From UBA5543 sp964464965 (lineage in GTDB: Bacteria; Bacteroidota; Bacteroidia; Chitinophagales; Chitinophagaceae): a stretch of 64,000 nucleotides of DNA. Positions 34,402-44,268 of the stretch are shown here, piece after piece. Each line of letters opens with the position of its first letter. Within the stretch, counting starts at the first letter, position 1. A program made the position numbers and the translations under genes. The DNA is taken from assembly GCA_964464965.1 (NCBI GenBank), contig CAYXHM010000007.1, forward strand, positions 1 to 64,000, given 5' to 3'. The notes under the pieces are model-generated. The model had not been told where the DNA came from, did no database searches, and saw only the letters and a program-made list of their open reading frames with translations.

Positions 34402-35511
34402 ATGTCACAGCCCGGTAGGTATAGTAATATTACAGCAATGGCAGCACTGGTACGCGCCAGCCTGCTTTCCACATTCAAAAATCCATCAGCTATTATATTC
34501 GCTATAGCATTCCCGATGGTGTTCATCCTGGTTTTTGGTTTCCTTGGGGGGGATAACATGTTTACACTGGGTGTTGCACCGGCGCCCGGCACAGATACAA
34601 CCAATGGGTTGTATCAATCGTTAAAGGCGAACAAGATGCTGAAATGGGTGAGTATAGATGAAGAAAAAGGTGTAAAGAAAATGCTGAGCGAGGGAGATAT
34701 TGTAGCGTTAGTACATATTGAAAAGCAGCCCGCAGGTTATTCACCGCTATATAAGGTGAGGCTTGAGTCCGGTTCTCCGCAGCAGGATAAACTTACGCAA
34801 CTGGAGGCTATAATAAAAAGCACGTTGCAAAACGGTGATAGTATTATACAACAGCGTACACAGGCTTTGGCAACAGTTGAAAAGGACGTGACCAAAGTAA
34901 GAGAGCATAAGACTATTGATTTTGTATTGCCGGGTCAATTAGGTTTTTCGCTGCTGGCAGGTAGCGTGTTTGGTACTGCGTTTATATTCTTCAACCTGCG
35001 GGAGACCCTTGTATTAAAACGATTTTTTTCTACACCTGTACGCAGGGAGGTAATACTGTTGAGCGAAGGTATATCCCGTATGATATTTCAATTACTGGGT
35101 AGTATTGTTATTATAGCTGCGGGGTATTTCTTCCTGGGATATACACTGGTGAATGGTTTTGTAACTTTTCTTGAAATGATATTGCTGTGCGCCCTGGGCA
35201 TACTTGTGTTTATGGGCTTTGGTTTTACTATCAGCGGTATTGCTAAAAGCCAGAATACAATTCCCCCACTTTCCAATATCATAACATTACCGCAATTCCT
35301 GTTAGCGGGTACATTTTTTCCTATCAGTTCTTTCCCCGAATGGCTGCAGCCGATATGCAGGATATTGCCGCTTACTCACCTGAATGATGCTTTAAGAAAG
35401 GTAGCTTTTGACAATGCAAGCCTGTGGGATATAAAAGTAGAGATACTGGTATTGCTGGGGTGGATGGTTGTTGCGTATGCTGCCGCCACTAAAGCATTCA
35501 AATGGGAGTAG
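34402..35511 (+). CDS. ABC-2 type transporter permease
   Basis: A 369-residue membrane permease. An N-terminal helix (AIIFAIAFPMVFILVFGFLGG) is followed by a 130-residue periplasmic loop and five helices with GSVFGTAFIFFNLRETL, KRFFSTPVRREVILLSE and PQFLLAGTFFPISSFPEWL, typical of ABC-2 permeases. It would export a drug, lipid or polysaccharide together with an ATPase. No ATPase gene is adjacent, which is unusual. ATG 34402 fits the -7 box; an internal ATG at 34438 is the alternative start. Confidence 0.82.
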   Translation: MSQPGRYSNITAMAALVRASLLSTFKNPSAIIFAIAFPMVFILVFGFLGGDNMFTLGVAPAPGTDTTNGLYQSLKANKMLKWVSIDEEKGVKKMLSEGDIVALVHIEKQPAGYSPLYKVRLESGSPQQDKLTQLEAIIKSTLQNGDSIIQQRTQALATVEKDVTKVREHKTIDFVLPGQLGFSLLAGSVFGTAFIFFNLRETLVLKRFFSTPVRREVILLSEGISRMIFQLLGSIVIIAAGYFFLGYTLVNGFVTFLEMILLCALGILVFMGFGFTISGIAKSQNTIPPLSNIITLPQFLLAGTFFPISSFPEWLQPICRILPLTHLNDALRKVAFDNASLWDIKVEILVLLGWMVVAYAAATKAFKWE

Positions 35512-35515
35512 GCTG

Positions 35516-37729
35516 CTACCTTATCAGTATAAAAGAGCCGCCGGTTTCTTCCTGCTGGCCAGTTACACAGGTTGCCTTTAACCTGTAATAGTATGTGCCC
35601 ATGTCGCATTTAATGCCTTTGTACATGCCATCCCACCGCTGGCGTGGGTCTGACGAGGTATAAACACGTTCGCCCCAGCGATTGAAAACTGACACCTGGT
35701 AAAATTCAACATTACCATAAGTAATAGGGTGCCACCCATCATTAATGCCGTCTGAGTTAGGAGTAAAAGCGTCCGGGTACATAAAACGGCAGCATAGCTC
35801 TATATCATCAAATACCAGTGTGTCTAAGCCTGTACACCCGTATTTACTGAACCCTGTTACTGTATATGTTTCCGGTTGATAAATAGTTGTAGATGGCTGT
35901 CCATCCCGCGGGGTAATTTTTTCAGCCGGTTGCCATTCATATCTTTCAGCACCTGTAGCTATCAGTGTTATGCGTTCGCCTATGCATACATGCCCGCCGG
36001 CATTTACAATTTCTACATTGGGGTGTGGGTGTATATTTACCTCTATCGTATCATAAACAGATTCGCAAACATTTACTTCCTGGTTGATAAGCCACTGGTA
36101 ACGGCCCTCTGCAGATGTGGTGTAAGTTGGTACAACTGGCAGCAGGTTGCGTTGCAAATCGTACCAGCGAACTGTTCCGCCGGGTGCCGGCACCGCTGTC
36201 AGCGGTTCGACAGGCGCGTCGATACAAAGGTTTTTATCATCTATGCGTGGTGGGTCAGGATATACGCCAAAGTCTGTCACTTCAAAATTGTAGCTGGTAT
36301 TACAACCCAGTTTTTCAGCGTAAGCAGTTATCTTGTATTGCCCTACCGCAAAGCTGTCCTTTATTGACCCCTCATAATCAATATAAGAGGCAATTGTGTC
36401 GTTCGTACTATTAGTAATAACCACTTTCCGGGGCAGTAGTCCTCCGTCCAGGTGAAACTGTATAGCCTGTTTATACTTACAGTTCGTAGGCGCCAGTACC
36501 TCGTGAAATACGCTTATGGGAAATACCACGTTGATTGTGTAAGCCATGTCCTGCTTGCCTGGCATAGGGCAGGCACCATCATTATATCCCGCAAAGAAAG
36601 TATAGGCCTTACCAGTGGCATTGGTCAACTCCCATTTAAAATCAATTACAGGGCTTTTTGTATTGTTGGCCTGTACAGAAGCGCTGGCACCCGGTGGTAT
36701 ATTACTTAAGGCAACATTTATATCGTCATGATTTTTGTCAGTGACAGGTATTTTAAAGAAAACGGTATGTGCCGGTAAGCATACATTTATGGTATTACCA
36801 TCAAGGATGCCGCCTGATACAGAGGATGGGTCAATATGTCCATATGGCGCTTCATTATTGCAATTACCCAGCATAAAAAAGGTCATTGCCCTCATGCTGC
36901 TTCCCACAAGTGCGCCATTCCTGTATTCTTCAGTTTTATGCACTATCAACGCTACTTCCTGTTTGTTGGGTATAAAAGACATTTGCCCCGAGGCCTGGTT
37001 ATAATTAAATGACCCCGCAGCAGTGGAGAATGGTGTTGCAGGCGTGTACGGTGATACATAAGTAGTAACTATGCCGTTAACATCAAAAGGGCGTGTTAGT
37101 TTGAAAGCTAATTCATCACCGTCAGCATCTGAAGCGCCGGGATTGTATTGCTGCGCGCTGTTGATACAATAATACGGGGTAGGTATAGTGGTATATTGTG
37201 GAGACGAATTGTGCGAATGCAGGTTGTTAAGCATAGATTCCAGCATCAGGTAAAAGCCAAAACCTGTATTGTTAGTCATGTTAGATATAGCATTGCTGAA
37301 GCCTGTCTGCAGCTTGCCTGTATGGTCCATCTGCGCGGTAAAAGCAAGGCGCCAATTGCTGGCAGGTGTCAATTGAGTAACTGTGGAATAAACAAAGCGT
37401 GTAACTCCCGGCACAGTCCCCGCAGGATTTTTACATTTGGTATTGGCCTCTTCAGCCGGGCATACATTTGATACTTCTTTGCGCTTATCCGTTTCTTCAT
37501 ACAAAATAACGGTACTGAATGCGTTCAATTCATTGGTGATAGTTATCCTTGGTTCGGCATTCAGTAAGTGAGAAAAAGTACCACCTCCGCAGTCTCCGTA
37601 TAGTGTAAGTGTAATTTTATAGTTATCTCCTGCTACATGTGTATATAGCAACTCTCCGCCAAGCACATGGTCGGCATAAGCGGGCATACCCGTGAGCAGC
37701 AGCAATACAATAGCGTGTATAAATTTCAT
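35516..37729 (-). CDS. gliding-associated secreted protein with T9SS type B sorting domain (paralogue A)
   Basis: A 737-residue secreted protein. After the signal peptide (ends AYA) it begins DHVLGGELLYTHVAGDNYKI, has a series of beta-sandwich/cadherin-like domains with many Asn and Asp, a PKD-like stretch, and ends in a CHU_C domain: FMYPDAFTPNSDGINDGW, FYQVSVFNRWGERVY, WDGMYKGIKCDMGTYYYRLKA. That tail is the type B sorting signal of the type IX secretion system. It shares the whole layout with the gene 109 bases upstream, so the two are a tandem duplication. The role is probably a surface or extracellular adhesin. Confidence 0.86.
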   Translation of the reverse strand: MKFIHAIVLLLLTGMPAYADHVLGGELLYTHVAGDNYKITLTLYGDCGGGTFSHLLNAEPRITITNELNAFSTVILYEETDKRKEVSNVCPAEEANTKCKNPAGTVPGVTRFVYSTVTQLTPASNWRLAFTAQMDHTGKLQTGFSNAISNMTNNTGFGFYLMLESMLNNLHSHNSSPQYTTIPTPYYCINSAQQYNPGASDADGDELAFKLTRPFDVNGIVTTYVSPYTPATPFSTAAGSFNYNQASGQMSFIPNKQEVALIVHKTEEYRNGALVGSSMRAMTFFMLGNCNNEAPYGHIDPSSVSGGILDGNTINVCLPAHTVFFKIPVTDKNHDDINVALSNIPPGASASVQANNTKSPVIDFKWELTNATGKAYTFFAGYNDGACPMPGKQDMAYTINVVFPISVFHEVLAPTNCKYKQAIQFHLDGGLLPRKVVITNSTNDTIASYIDYEGSIKDSFAVGQYKITAYAEKLGCNTSYNFEVTDFGVYPDPPRIDDKNLCIDAPVEPLTAVPAPGGTVRWYDLQRNLLPVVPTYTTSAEGRYQWLINQEVNVCESVYDTIEVNIHPHPNVEIVNAGGHVCIGERITLIATGAERYEWQPAEKITPRDGQPSTTIYQPETYTVTGFSKYGCTGLDTLVFDDIELCCRFMYPDAFTPNSDGINDGWHPITYGNVEFYQVSVFNRWGERVYTSSDPRQRWDGMYKGIKCDMGTYYYRLKATCVTGQQEETGGSFILIR

Positions 37730-37838
37730 AGGAGGATAAAAGTTCCTTGCTATTTTATAGCATGAAATTAACGCATATTATTGGTAGTTTATTTTACGGA
37801 AGATTAAATTTTAGGTCAAATGGGACACTAACAACCTG

Positions 37839-40085
37839 CTATCGAACTAATATTATCGTCCCTTGTGATGATTCCTGCCTGCCCATTACGCATTTAGAGC
37901 GCATGTAGAAATTATAGGTGCCTATTTCGCATGGCCGGCCATTATAGGTACCGTCCCATTTTTCGCTTTCGCTGGTGGTTACAAATACCCTTTGGCCCCA
38001 ACGGTTGTAGATAGCCAGGTTATAGAAATCTGTATTGGCTTGTGTTACAGGGTGCCACTTGTCATTCAGGCCATCTCCATTGGGCGAAAATGCATCAGGA
38101 TAAAAGAAATGGCAGCACTGGTCAAGGTTATCCATGTAAATACTGTCTTGCCCGGGGCAGTTGTCTTCACTATAACCTGTTACAATATAGTTGGTGGGCT
38201 GCCTTACCCAGGCATATGTTGTTGCGTCTTTTTGAAATATCCATTTTTCCGGCTGCCAGCTGTATTTTACTGCCCCGGTTGCTTTCATTGCTACGGTATC
38301 TCCTGTGCAAAGCCGTTCATTGGTATTCAATACCTGCACAACCGGCAGGTCATGTACAGCAACAGTAAATGTGTCGGGGATAGTTTCACAGGTGTCAAAC
38401 TTCTGCGTTACTAACCAATGGTGGTCTTTTACACTATCGGTACTATAAACTGGGGGACCGTCCAAACGACTGCTATCCAGGTTATACCAGAGTAATGTGG
38501 CATTTTGCGTAGGACGTACATCTATAGCCTCAATAGGATCATTAAGGCATAGGTTGAGGTCATCGAAAACAACAGGTATAGGATATGCGCCATAATCTAC
38601 TACATCAAAATCGTACGAAGTCTTACATTTTAGTTGTATAGATTCAGCAACTATTTTGTAATTCCCCTTTTTAAAGCTATCAGAATAAACACCCGTACTG
38701 TCCACAAACTGCTTTAATACCTGGCCGGTATTCCTGTTGCTGATGATGATGTTCCTGGGTATCAAACCCTCTGTAAATACCGCGCGTATGTGCTGCATAT
38801 ATACACATCCGGTTGGTTTTATTACTTCATGGGCTATTTGGGTTGGCCTGACGATCCTGATTGTATAAGTGACCGTTTGGGTGTTAGCAAGCGGGCAGGC
38901 ATCATCTGTATATGTTACATACATATTGTAGGCGCCTTCGGGAATATCCTCTGTGTCCCAACTAAGGTCTATTACCGGATTAGGCGAATTGTTGTTGTTT
39001 ACTTTAGCAACAGCACCTTCGGGAACGTTGTTGACAACCGCAGTAATGTTGTTCCCATCGGGGTCGTTTGATTGTATGGATAGTTTTAACAAAGGTTCAA
39101 ACAGGCAGACATTTATTTCATTATTAAATACTCCGCCACCTATTACAGTTCCGCTATCCACTATGCCACCGGGTGGTTTGTTGATGCAATCGGGCAAAAC
39201 TACAAAGGTCATTTCCCTCATACTGCTGCCTACCAGCATACCGTTCCTGTATTCATCAACACGTATTACCACCAAAGAGCGTTGGGTGATATTGGGGGTG
39301 AAATTTAACTGCCCTGAGTTATTGTTATAACTGAAACTCCCCGGTACAGACGCCAATGGAGCAGTAGCGGAATACGGACTTGGATATTGAGCAACGCCTC
39401 CTCCTGCTACTAAACCTGGTACTAATGTAAATGCCAGGGAATCCTTGTCGTCGTCTACAGCACCTAGGTTGTATTGCTGTGGTATATTAATGCAATAATA
39501 TGGTGTGGGAACTGATGTGAAATAGGGGGAGGAATTATGTCCATTACTATTGTCAAGTTTTGCTTCGATTTCCATAACTAAAGTGCCGGCACCGAAAATA
39601 TTTGTGATGTTACCACTACGACCTGCAATAACAGGGTTGCCGTTTGGGCCATTATCTTGATCAATTGATCCTTCAAAAACTATTCTCCAGTCAGGTGAGG
39701 GAGGTAATGTAACTGTCGCAGAGAAGACATACCGCTTTGCACCCGGCAAGGTCGTAAGCGGGTCGTCACATACTGTTTTGGCCTTAAACGCAGCGCAGAC
39801 AGGTGACACATTTTCGCGAAGCGTGCTGTCTTCTGTACACATTAGCACTTGCACAAGGCTTGCGCCCTGGTATAGATGAATTGTGGGCGACGAACCTGGA
39901 AGGTAAGGTGCATTTTCTCCACTACAATCACCATATAATGAGAGCGATATTTTATACTGATCGCCTGCTATATGTGTATAAAGGAGGTCTCCGCCATAAA
40001 TATGAGAAGCCTTTGCACCATTAGTTGTTGCTAATAATACAAACATCACAATCACCAACCAATATTTCGTACCTGTCAATTTCAC
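37839..40085 (-). CDS. gliding-associated secreted protein with T9SS type B sorting domain (paralogue B)
   Basis: A roughly 748-residue secreted protein. It starts with a signal peptide (LVIVMFVLLATTNGAKA), then SHIYGGDLLYTHIAGDQYKI, beta domains, and the terminal FFYPDAFSPNGDGLNDKWH, NLAIYNRWGQRVF and WDGTYNGRPCEIGTYNFYMR type B tail. It is clearly paralogous to the next gene downstream; both keep PYYCINSAQQYN/PYYCINIPQQYN in the middle. The start is uncertain: GTG 40085 is preferred because a degenerate -7 box overlaps the only upstream alternative, TTG 40106. No ATG exists before the signal peptide core. Confidence 0.83.
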   Translation of the reverse strand: MKLTGTKYWLVIVMFVLLATTNGAKASHIYGGDLLYTHIAGDQYKISLSLYGDCSGENAPYLPGSSPTIHLYQGASLVQVLMCTEDSTLRENVSPVCAAFKAKTVCDDPLTTLPGAKRYVFSATVTLPPSPDWRIVFEGSIDQDNGPNGNPVIAGRSGNITNIFGAGTLVMEIEAKLDNSNGHNSSPYFTSVPTPYYCINIPQQYNLGAVDDDKDSLAFTLVPGLVAGGGVAQYPSPYSATAPLASVPGSFSYNNNSGQLNFTPNITQRSLVVIRVDEYRNGMLVGSSMREMTFVVLPDCINKPPGGIVDSGTVIGGGVFNNEINVCLFEPLLKLSIQSNDPDGNNITAVVNNVPEGAVAKVNNNNSPNPVIDLSWDTEDIPEGAYNMYVTYTDDACPLANTQTVTYTIRIVRPTQIAHEVIKPTGCVYMQHIRAVFTEGLIPRNIIISNRNTGQVLKQFVDSTGVYSDSFKKGNYKIVAESIQLKCKTSYDFDVVDYGAYPIPVVFDDLNLCLNDPIEAIDVRPTQNATLLWYNLDSSRLDGPPVYSTDSVKDHHWLVTQKFDTCETIPDTFTVAVHDLPVVQVLNTNERLCTGDTVAMKATGAVKYSWQPEKWIFQKDATTYAWVRQPTNYIVTGYSEDNCPGQDSIYMDNLDQCCHFFYPDAFSPNGDGLNDKWHPVTQANTDFYNLAIYNRWGQRVFVTTSESEKWDGTYNGRPCEIGTYNFYMRSKCVMGRQESSQGTIILVR

Positions 40086-40200
40086 CTTTTGAGGGCCTTT
40101 ACTCAAATTTCAGTAATAAAAACGAAACCTGAACACGGTTATGTCATGAATTGATAGAATCTTCATGAATATTTGTTTATTGTCATGAGATTGTAATAGT

Positions 40201-41211
40201 CTAAAGGCCAAACAACGCAGGAATGTCTTCCTGCTTCATAATGTGTGCTCCCAGTCTTGTTGCTGATACGCCTTCCTTAAGCGCATAGTCAAACGCAATA
40301 GTGCCGGATGCGATGGTGCCTTCAAAGCACAGGAGCCTGCAATGATTGTTGCCTGTGAATTTTTGCACAGTTTCCACAAGGTGTGTGGCTATTATAAACA
40401 AACCCTTGCTTTGTTTTAAACATCCATTTATAACTGTTTCTGTGCAGTCATTTGCATCTTTCACATTCGTTCCTTTAAACAATTCATCTGCAATAATCAA
40501 CGTTGACGGCTGCTGCCTGAGTGCTGTAGCTATGGCTTTTACTCTTAGGACTTCTGTATAAAAATAGCTGTACCCTTTACCGATATCATCTTCAATAAGT
40601 ATGCTGGTTATCATCTGTTTTAGAAAAGGTACCCGCGCATATTCCGCTGCAACGCCTATACCTGCGTAAGCCATAATAAAGGTAAGGCCAAGGCTTTTTA
40701 AGAACGTGCTTTTACCCGCCATATTGGGGCCTGTAACAATAACTGTATATGCTCCATTGAGCGTAACGTCGTTAGGTAAACATTTTTTTACAAGCGGATG
40801 TCGCATGCCAGCAACAGTGAGGCTGTCCCCTATTTCAGGGAAGGTCAGGCCCATGCAACGGTGCGCTTTTGCCAGGCTGCACAATGCTTCCAATTGGTAG
40901 TAGGCTTCAAGTAGCGTATGTACAGCATCTCTACCTTCAAGCCTGATTTGCCTGTCTGCCTGGTAAAGCATTATTGGGTTGGGTTCGTGTTGCTGTATGT
41001 TTATAGCATCTTTTATTTGCAGCTTCCCAAGGCATGTTTCAATAGTGTCGAAAATATCTCTTAGCAGTGCCGGCGCGGTAGAACTGTACAACTGCTCATA
41101 CACACTTTTCACCTGGTCGATAATAAACAGTGCCTGTTTCACGGCGCTGAGTATATACAGGTAGTCACCTTTCGCGGTTATAAGCTTTGTGTAGCTTTTT
41201 ACCGCGAGCAT
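40201..41211 (-). CDS. MutS-family DNA-binding ATPase, C-terminal part of a frameshifted gene
   Basis: A 336-codon frame with the complete MutS ATPase: Walker A GPNMAGKSTFLKS, the LIIADELFKGTN Walker B, and the THLVETVQKF region, preceded by part of the helical core domain (VKSVYEQLYSSTAPALLRD). The first 102 residues of the family lie in a different frame at 41199-41507, overlapping by 13 bases. Joined, the two give about 438 residues, the size usual for the short MutS-like proteins (lacking the mismatch-recognition domain) of Bacteroidota. One extra A in the run AAAA near 41208 would fuse the frames through TTTKNMLAVKS. Either a pseudogene, a sequencing error, or -1 frameshifting. Confidence 0.8.
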   Translation of the reverse strand: MLAVKSYTKLITAKGDYLYILSAVKQALFIIDQVKSVYEQLYSSTAPALLRDIFDTIETCLGKLQIKDAINIQQHEPNPIMLYQADRQIRLEGRDAVHTLLEAYYQLEALCSLAKAHRCMGLTFPEIGDSLTVAGMRHPLVKKCLPNDVTLNGAYTVIVTGPNMAGKSTFLKSLGLTFIMAYAGIGVAAEYARVPFLKQMITSILIEDDIGKGYSYFYTEVLRVKAIATALRQQPSTLIIADELFKGTNVKDANDCTETVINGCLKQSKGLFIIATHLVETVQKFTGNNHCRLLCFEGTIASGTIAFDYALKEGVSATRLGAHIMKQEDIPALFGL

Positions 41212-41507
41212 ATTTTGGTGGTAGTATGGTCTATTGTATAGTTACTACTCATGTAGTGCTGCAGGTAGAATACTTCATTTTCTTTGACAGGGAATACAAT
41301 TTCTTTCGCTCTGGCCAATATATAGGCTACGGCCTGTTGACGTGCAAGAATTTTTTCAAGGGAATGCTCCTCCAGCAACAATATTTTCTTAAGTTCCTGT
41401 TGACCACCGGCTGTTTGGCAATAGTTCAACTTATCCCACAGAGATGCTTTTTGCTGATGTGGTGGGCAAAGTACATCCAGGTCGTACAGTGTGGAGAGGT
41501 TAAGCAT
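41199..41507 (-). CDS. MutS-family protein, N-terminal part of the frameshifted gene
   Basis: A 102-residue frame that opens with LNLSTLYDLDVLCPPHQQKA and continues through the first helices of the MutS core (KLNYCQTAGGQQELKKILL, LEKILARQQAVAYIL, VFYLQHYMSSNYTI). It stops at 41199 after DHTTTKICSR, just past the point where the downstream frame begins. On its own it has no ATPase site and is not expected to work. It is the 5' part of the gene spanning 40201-41507. Confidence 0.72.
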   Translation of the reverse strand: MLNLSTLYDLDVLCPPHQQKASLWDKLNYCQTAGGQQELKKILLLEEHSLEKILARQQAVAYILARAKEIVFPVKENEVFYLQHYMSSNYTIDHTTTKICSR

Positions 41508-41636
41508 TAACTAAAATAATTTTGTCGTCATTATTATCAACGGGCAGTAGTGCATTTTATTATAATCTTAACATTGGCGTGGGATTACATTATGCTTTGC
41601 AAGGGATAGATATAAGTACACTAAATCTTAAATGTT

Positions 41637-42527
41637 ATGTTTCGTCAAAAAATCTCTCTGTTGTTAGTTGTCGTTCTTTTATTAAGTGCCTGCCACGCCA
41701 GTCCGGAAGCGGAAGAGCGGGCCATGAACCAATACCTGGCCAGTGCCGACTCTGTAGTGTCATCATCGTCGCCTGATATTGCGGACCTGACAAGTAATAT
41801 GCGCAAAGTGATACGAAAGGCAGATATAAAGTGCCGTGTAAAAGATGTACAACAGGCCGTAATCAATCTTGAAGATTTTACTGAGTTTGCGGGCGGTTTC
41901 GTGCAGCACAGCCATACTGAAAATAATATCGTGAGTGAAAAGACAGGAAGCTATAAAGGTGATTCACTGAAAACAGCGCAGATGTACCGCACTACTGCCA
42001 GTATGGTGATAAGGGTACCGGTATATGCATTGGATACACTTGCAGAACATATTGCCGGCCTGGCTACTTTTGTACACCATAGGGATATGAGCAGGGAAGA
42101 TGTCACACTGCAATTCTTATCGAACACGCTTAAAAACAGGGAGGCGAAAAAGGTGGCTGAACAATCTGCAGCAAGCACAGATAAAAATAATGGGGAAACT
42201 ATTGTTGCGCTTAGTAACCAGGCGAACCAACAGGTAGATCGCCGGATAGCCAATCTTGATATGGTAGATAACTCGCGCTACGCAACATTGTCATTGGAGA
42301 TTTATCAGCCCGAACAGGTTTTAATCTCAATTACCCAGGATGCGGACAAACTTATTGCCCCGGGCTTTGGTGAACAATTGGTTACCGCTTTGGGCAAAAG
42401 TGCCGGTGTTATTAAGGCAATTATACTGGCTGCAATAACTACATGGCCCGTATGGATTATAGTGCTGTTGATACTGTGGTGGTATAAACGTGCCACACGT
42501 GCTAAAACCGGTATCAGCCAGGCTTAG
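41637..42527 (+). CDS. DUF4349 lipoprotein
   Basis: A 296-residue lipoprotein with a lipobox LLSACH at about residues 16-20. The body matches DUF4349: IRKADIKCRVKDVQQAV, EFAGGFVQHSH, ASMVIRVPVYALDTLAE, REDVTLQFLSNTLKNREAKK, RRIANLDMVDNSRYATLSLEIYQPE, then a C-terminal membrane helix (IKAIILAAITTWPVWIIVLLILWWYK). It has a central coiled-coil stretch. The family is of unknown function; the architecture suggests a two-membrane or membrane-to-periplasm tether. Confidence 0.82.
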   Translation: MFRQKISLLLVVVLLLSACHASPEAEERAMNQYLASADSVVSSSSPDIADLTSNMRKVIRKADIKCRVKDVQQAVINLEDFTEFAGGFVQHSHTENNIVSEKTGSYKGDSLKTAQMYRTTASMVIRVPVYALDTLAEHIAGLATFVHHRDMSREDVTLQFLSNTLKNREAKKVAEQSAASTDKNNGETIVALSNQANQQVDRRIANLDMVDNSRYATLSLEIYQPEQVLISITQDADKLIAPGFGEQLVTALGKSAGVIKAIILAAITTWPVWIIVLLILWWYKRATRAKTGISQA

Positions 42528-42571
42528 ACAGTTGGTGTAATTATGCAATGTGTCGGGAGGGTAAATCTATT

Positions 42572-42579
42572 ATCTTTGC
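42572..42579 (+). promoter_or_regulatory. -7 box (TATCTTTG) of the acyl-CoA carboxylase gene
   Basis: TATCTTTG ends 20 bases before the ATG at 42600; no good TTTG at -33. Confidence 0.45.
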
Positions 42580-42599
42580 CCAGCTTTTAATACACGCAC

Positions 42600-44228
42600 A
42601 TGAACCTTGAGTTTAATAAGAACGAAGACGAAATGAAACTGGCCGTAAGCCAAATGAAGCAACGCCATGCACAGGTAAGCCTTGGCGGTGGCAAAAAGGC
42701 CATGGAAAAGAACAAGGAGAAGGGAAAAATGTCTCCCCGCGAAAGGATTCAGTATCTTATAGATAAAGGTTCTGTATTTACAGAAATCGGTGCCTTTACA
42801 GGCTGGGATATGTACGAAGAGCATGGTGGTTGCCCGGCCGGCGGTACTGTGGCGGGTTTGGGTTACGTAAAGGGCAGGCAATGTGTAATAGTTGCCAATG
42901 ACAATACTGTAAAGGCAGGGGCCTGGTTTCCTATAACAGGGAAGAAAAACCTGCGGATGCAGGAGATAGCTATGGAAAACCGCCTGCCCGTTATTTATAT
43001 AGTAGATAGTGCGGGAGTTTACCTGCCCATGCAGGATGAGATATTTCCGGATAAAGAACACTTTGGCCGCATATTCCGCAATAATGCGCAAATGAGCGCT
43101 ATGGGCATAACCCAGATAGCTGCCGTAATGGGTAGTTGCGTGGCGGGCGGCGCCTACCTGCCTATAATGAGTGACGAAACATTGATGGTTGAAGGCAATG
43201 GTTCTATATTCCTGGCAGGGCCTTACCTGGTAAAAGCGGCCATTGGCGAGAATGTGGATTTACAAACACTCGGCGGGGCTAAAACACATACAGAAATAAG
43301 CGGGATAGCTGATTATAAATTTGATACAGAGCAGGAATGCCTGGACCAGGTGAAACGTATTATGGATAAGCTGGGTGAGCAGCCCCGTGCCGGCTTCGAC
43401 CGTGCAAAGCCTGAAGCACCTAAGAAAGACCCAAAAGAAATATATGGCTTTGTATCTGTAGATAACAGCAAACAATACGATGTGGTTGAAGTTATTGAGC
43501 GACTGGTGGACAATTCTGAATTTGACCAGTTTAAAAAAGATTATGGCAAAACTATAGTTTGCGGCTACGCCCGTATAGATGGCTGGGCTGTAGGTATTGT
43601 GGCCAACCAACGCACCGTAATAAAAAATACGAAGGGTGAAATACAGATAGGTGGTGTAATATACAATGACAGCGCAGATAAGGCTGCACGTTTTATACAG
43701 AATTGTAACCAGAAGAAAATACCGCTGGTATTCCTGCAGGATGTAACCGGCTTTATGGTAGGAAGCCGCAGCGAACATTCGGGTATCATTAAAGATGGTG
43801 CTAAACTGGTGAATGCAGTGGCTAATTCTGTGGTTCCGAAAATCACGATAGTAATAGGCAACTCTTATGGTGCGGGCAACTATGCGATGTGTGGTAAGGC
43901 TTACGACCCGCGTTTTATATACGCATGGCCTAATGCTAAAATAGCGGTAATGGGTGGTGCGCAGGCTGCAAAAGTACTGTTACAGATACAAGTGGCCAGC
44001 CTGAAGGCAAAGGGAGAGGTAATAGACCCTGAAAAAGAAACAGAATTGCTGAAGCATATTACTGATAAATACGATTCACAAACATCTGCTTATTATGCAG
44101 CTGCCCGCCTTTGGGTAGATGAGATCATCGACCCGATAGATACACGACGTGTAATAAGTGAGGGTATAGCAGCGGCAAACCACAATCCTGAAATAAAAGA
44201 ATTTAAGTCAGGGGTGTTCCAGGTATAG
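42600..44228 (+). CDS. acyl-CoA carboxylase beta (carboxyltransferase) subunit, methylcrotonyl-CoA type
   Basis: A 542-residue carboxyltransferase of the AccD/PccB/MccB family. The N-terminal half has SPRERIQYLID, CVIVANDNTVKAGAW and IVDSAGVYLPMQ; the C-terminal half has QDVTGFMVGSRSE, GNSYGAGNYAMCGKAYDPRF and AWPNAKIAVMGGAQAAKVLL. The FMVG and GNYAMCGKAYDPRF forms are those of MccB (3-methylcrotonyl-CoA, leucine breakdown) or geranyl-CoA carboxylases rather than PccB. It moves CO2 from biotin to the acyl-CoA. No biotin-carrying alpha subunit is adjacent. Confidence 0.92.
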   Translation: MNLEFNKNEDEMKLAVSQMKQRHAQVSLGGGKKAMEKNKEKGKMSPRERIQYLIDKGSVFTEIGAFTGWDMYEEHGGCPAGGTVAGLGYVKGRQCVIVANDNTVKAGAWFPITGKKNLRMQEIAMENRLPVIYIVDSAGVYLPMQDEIFPDKEHFGRIFRNNAQMSAMGITQIAAVMGSCVAGGAYLPIMSDETLMVEGNGSIFLAGPYLVKAAIGENVDLQTLGGAKTHTEISGIADYKFDTEQECLDQVKRIMDKLGEQPRAGFDRAKPEAPKKDPKEIYGFVSVDNSKQYDVVEVIERLVDNSEFDQFKKDYGKTIVCGYARIDGWAVGIVANQRTVIKNTKGEIQIGGVIYNDSADKAARFIQNCNQKKIPLVFLQDVTGFMVGSRSEHSGIIKDGAKLVNAVANSVVPKITIVIGNSYGAGNYAMCGKAYDPRFIYAWPNAKIAVMGGAQAAKVLLQIQVASLKAKGEVIDPEKETELLKHITDKYDSQTSAYYAAARLWVDEIIDPIDTRRVISEGIAAANHNPEIKEFKSGVFQV

Positions 44229-44268
44229 CTGTAAACACATTTATTATTTTATTGAACAAAAGTATATT

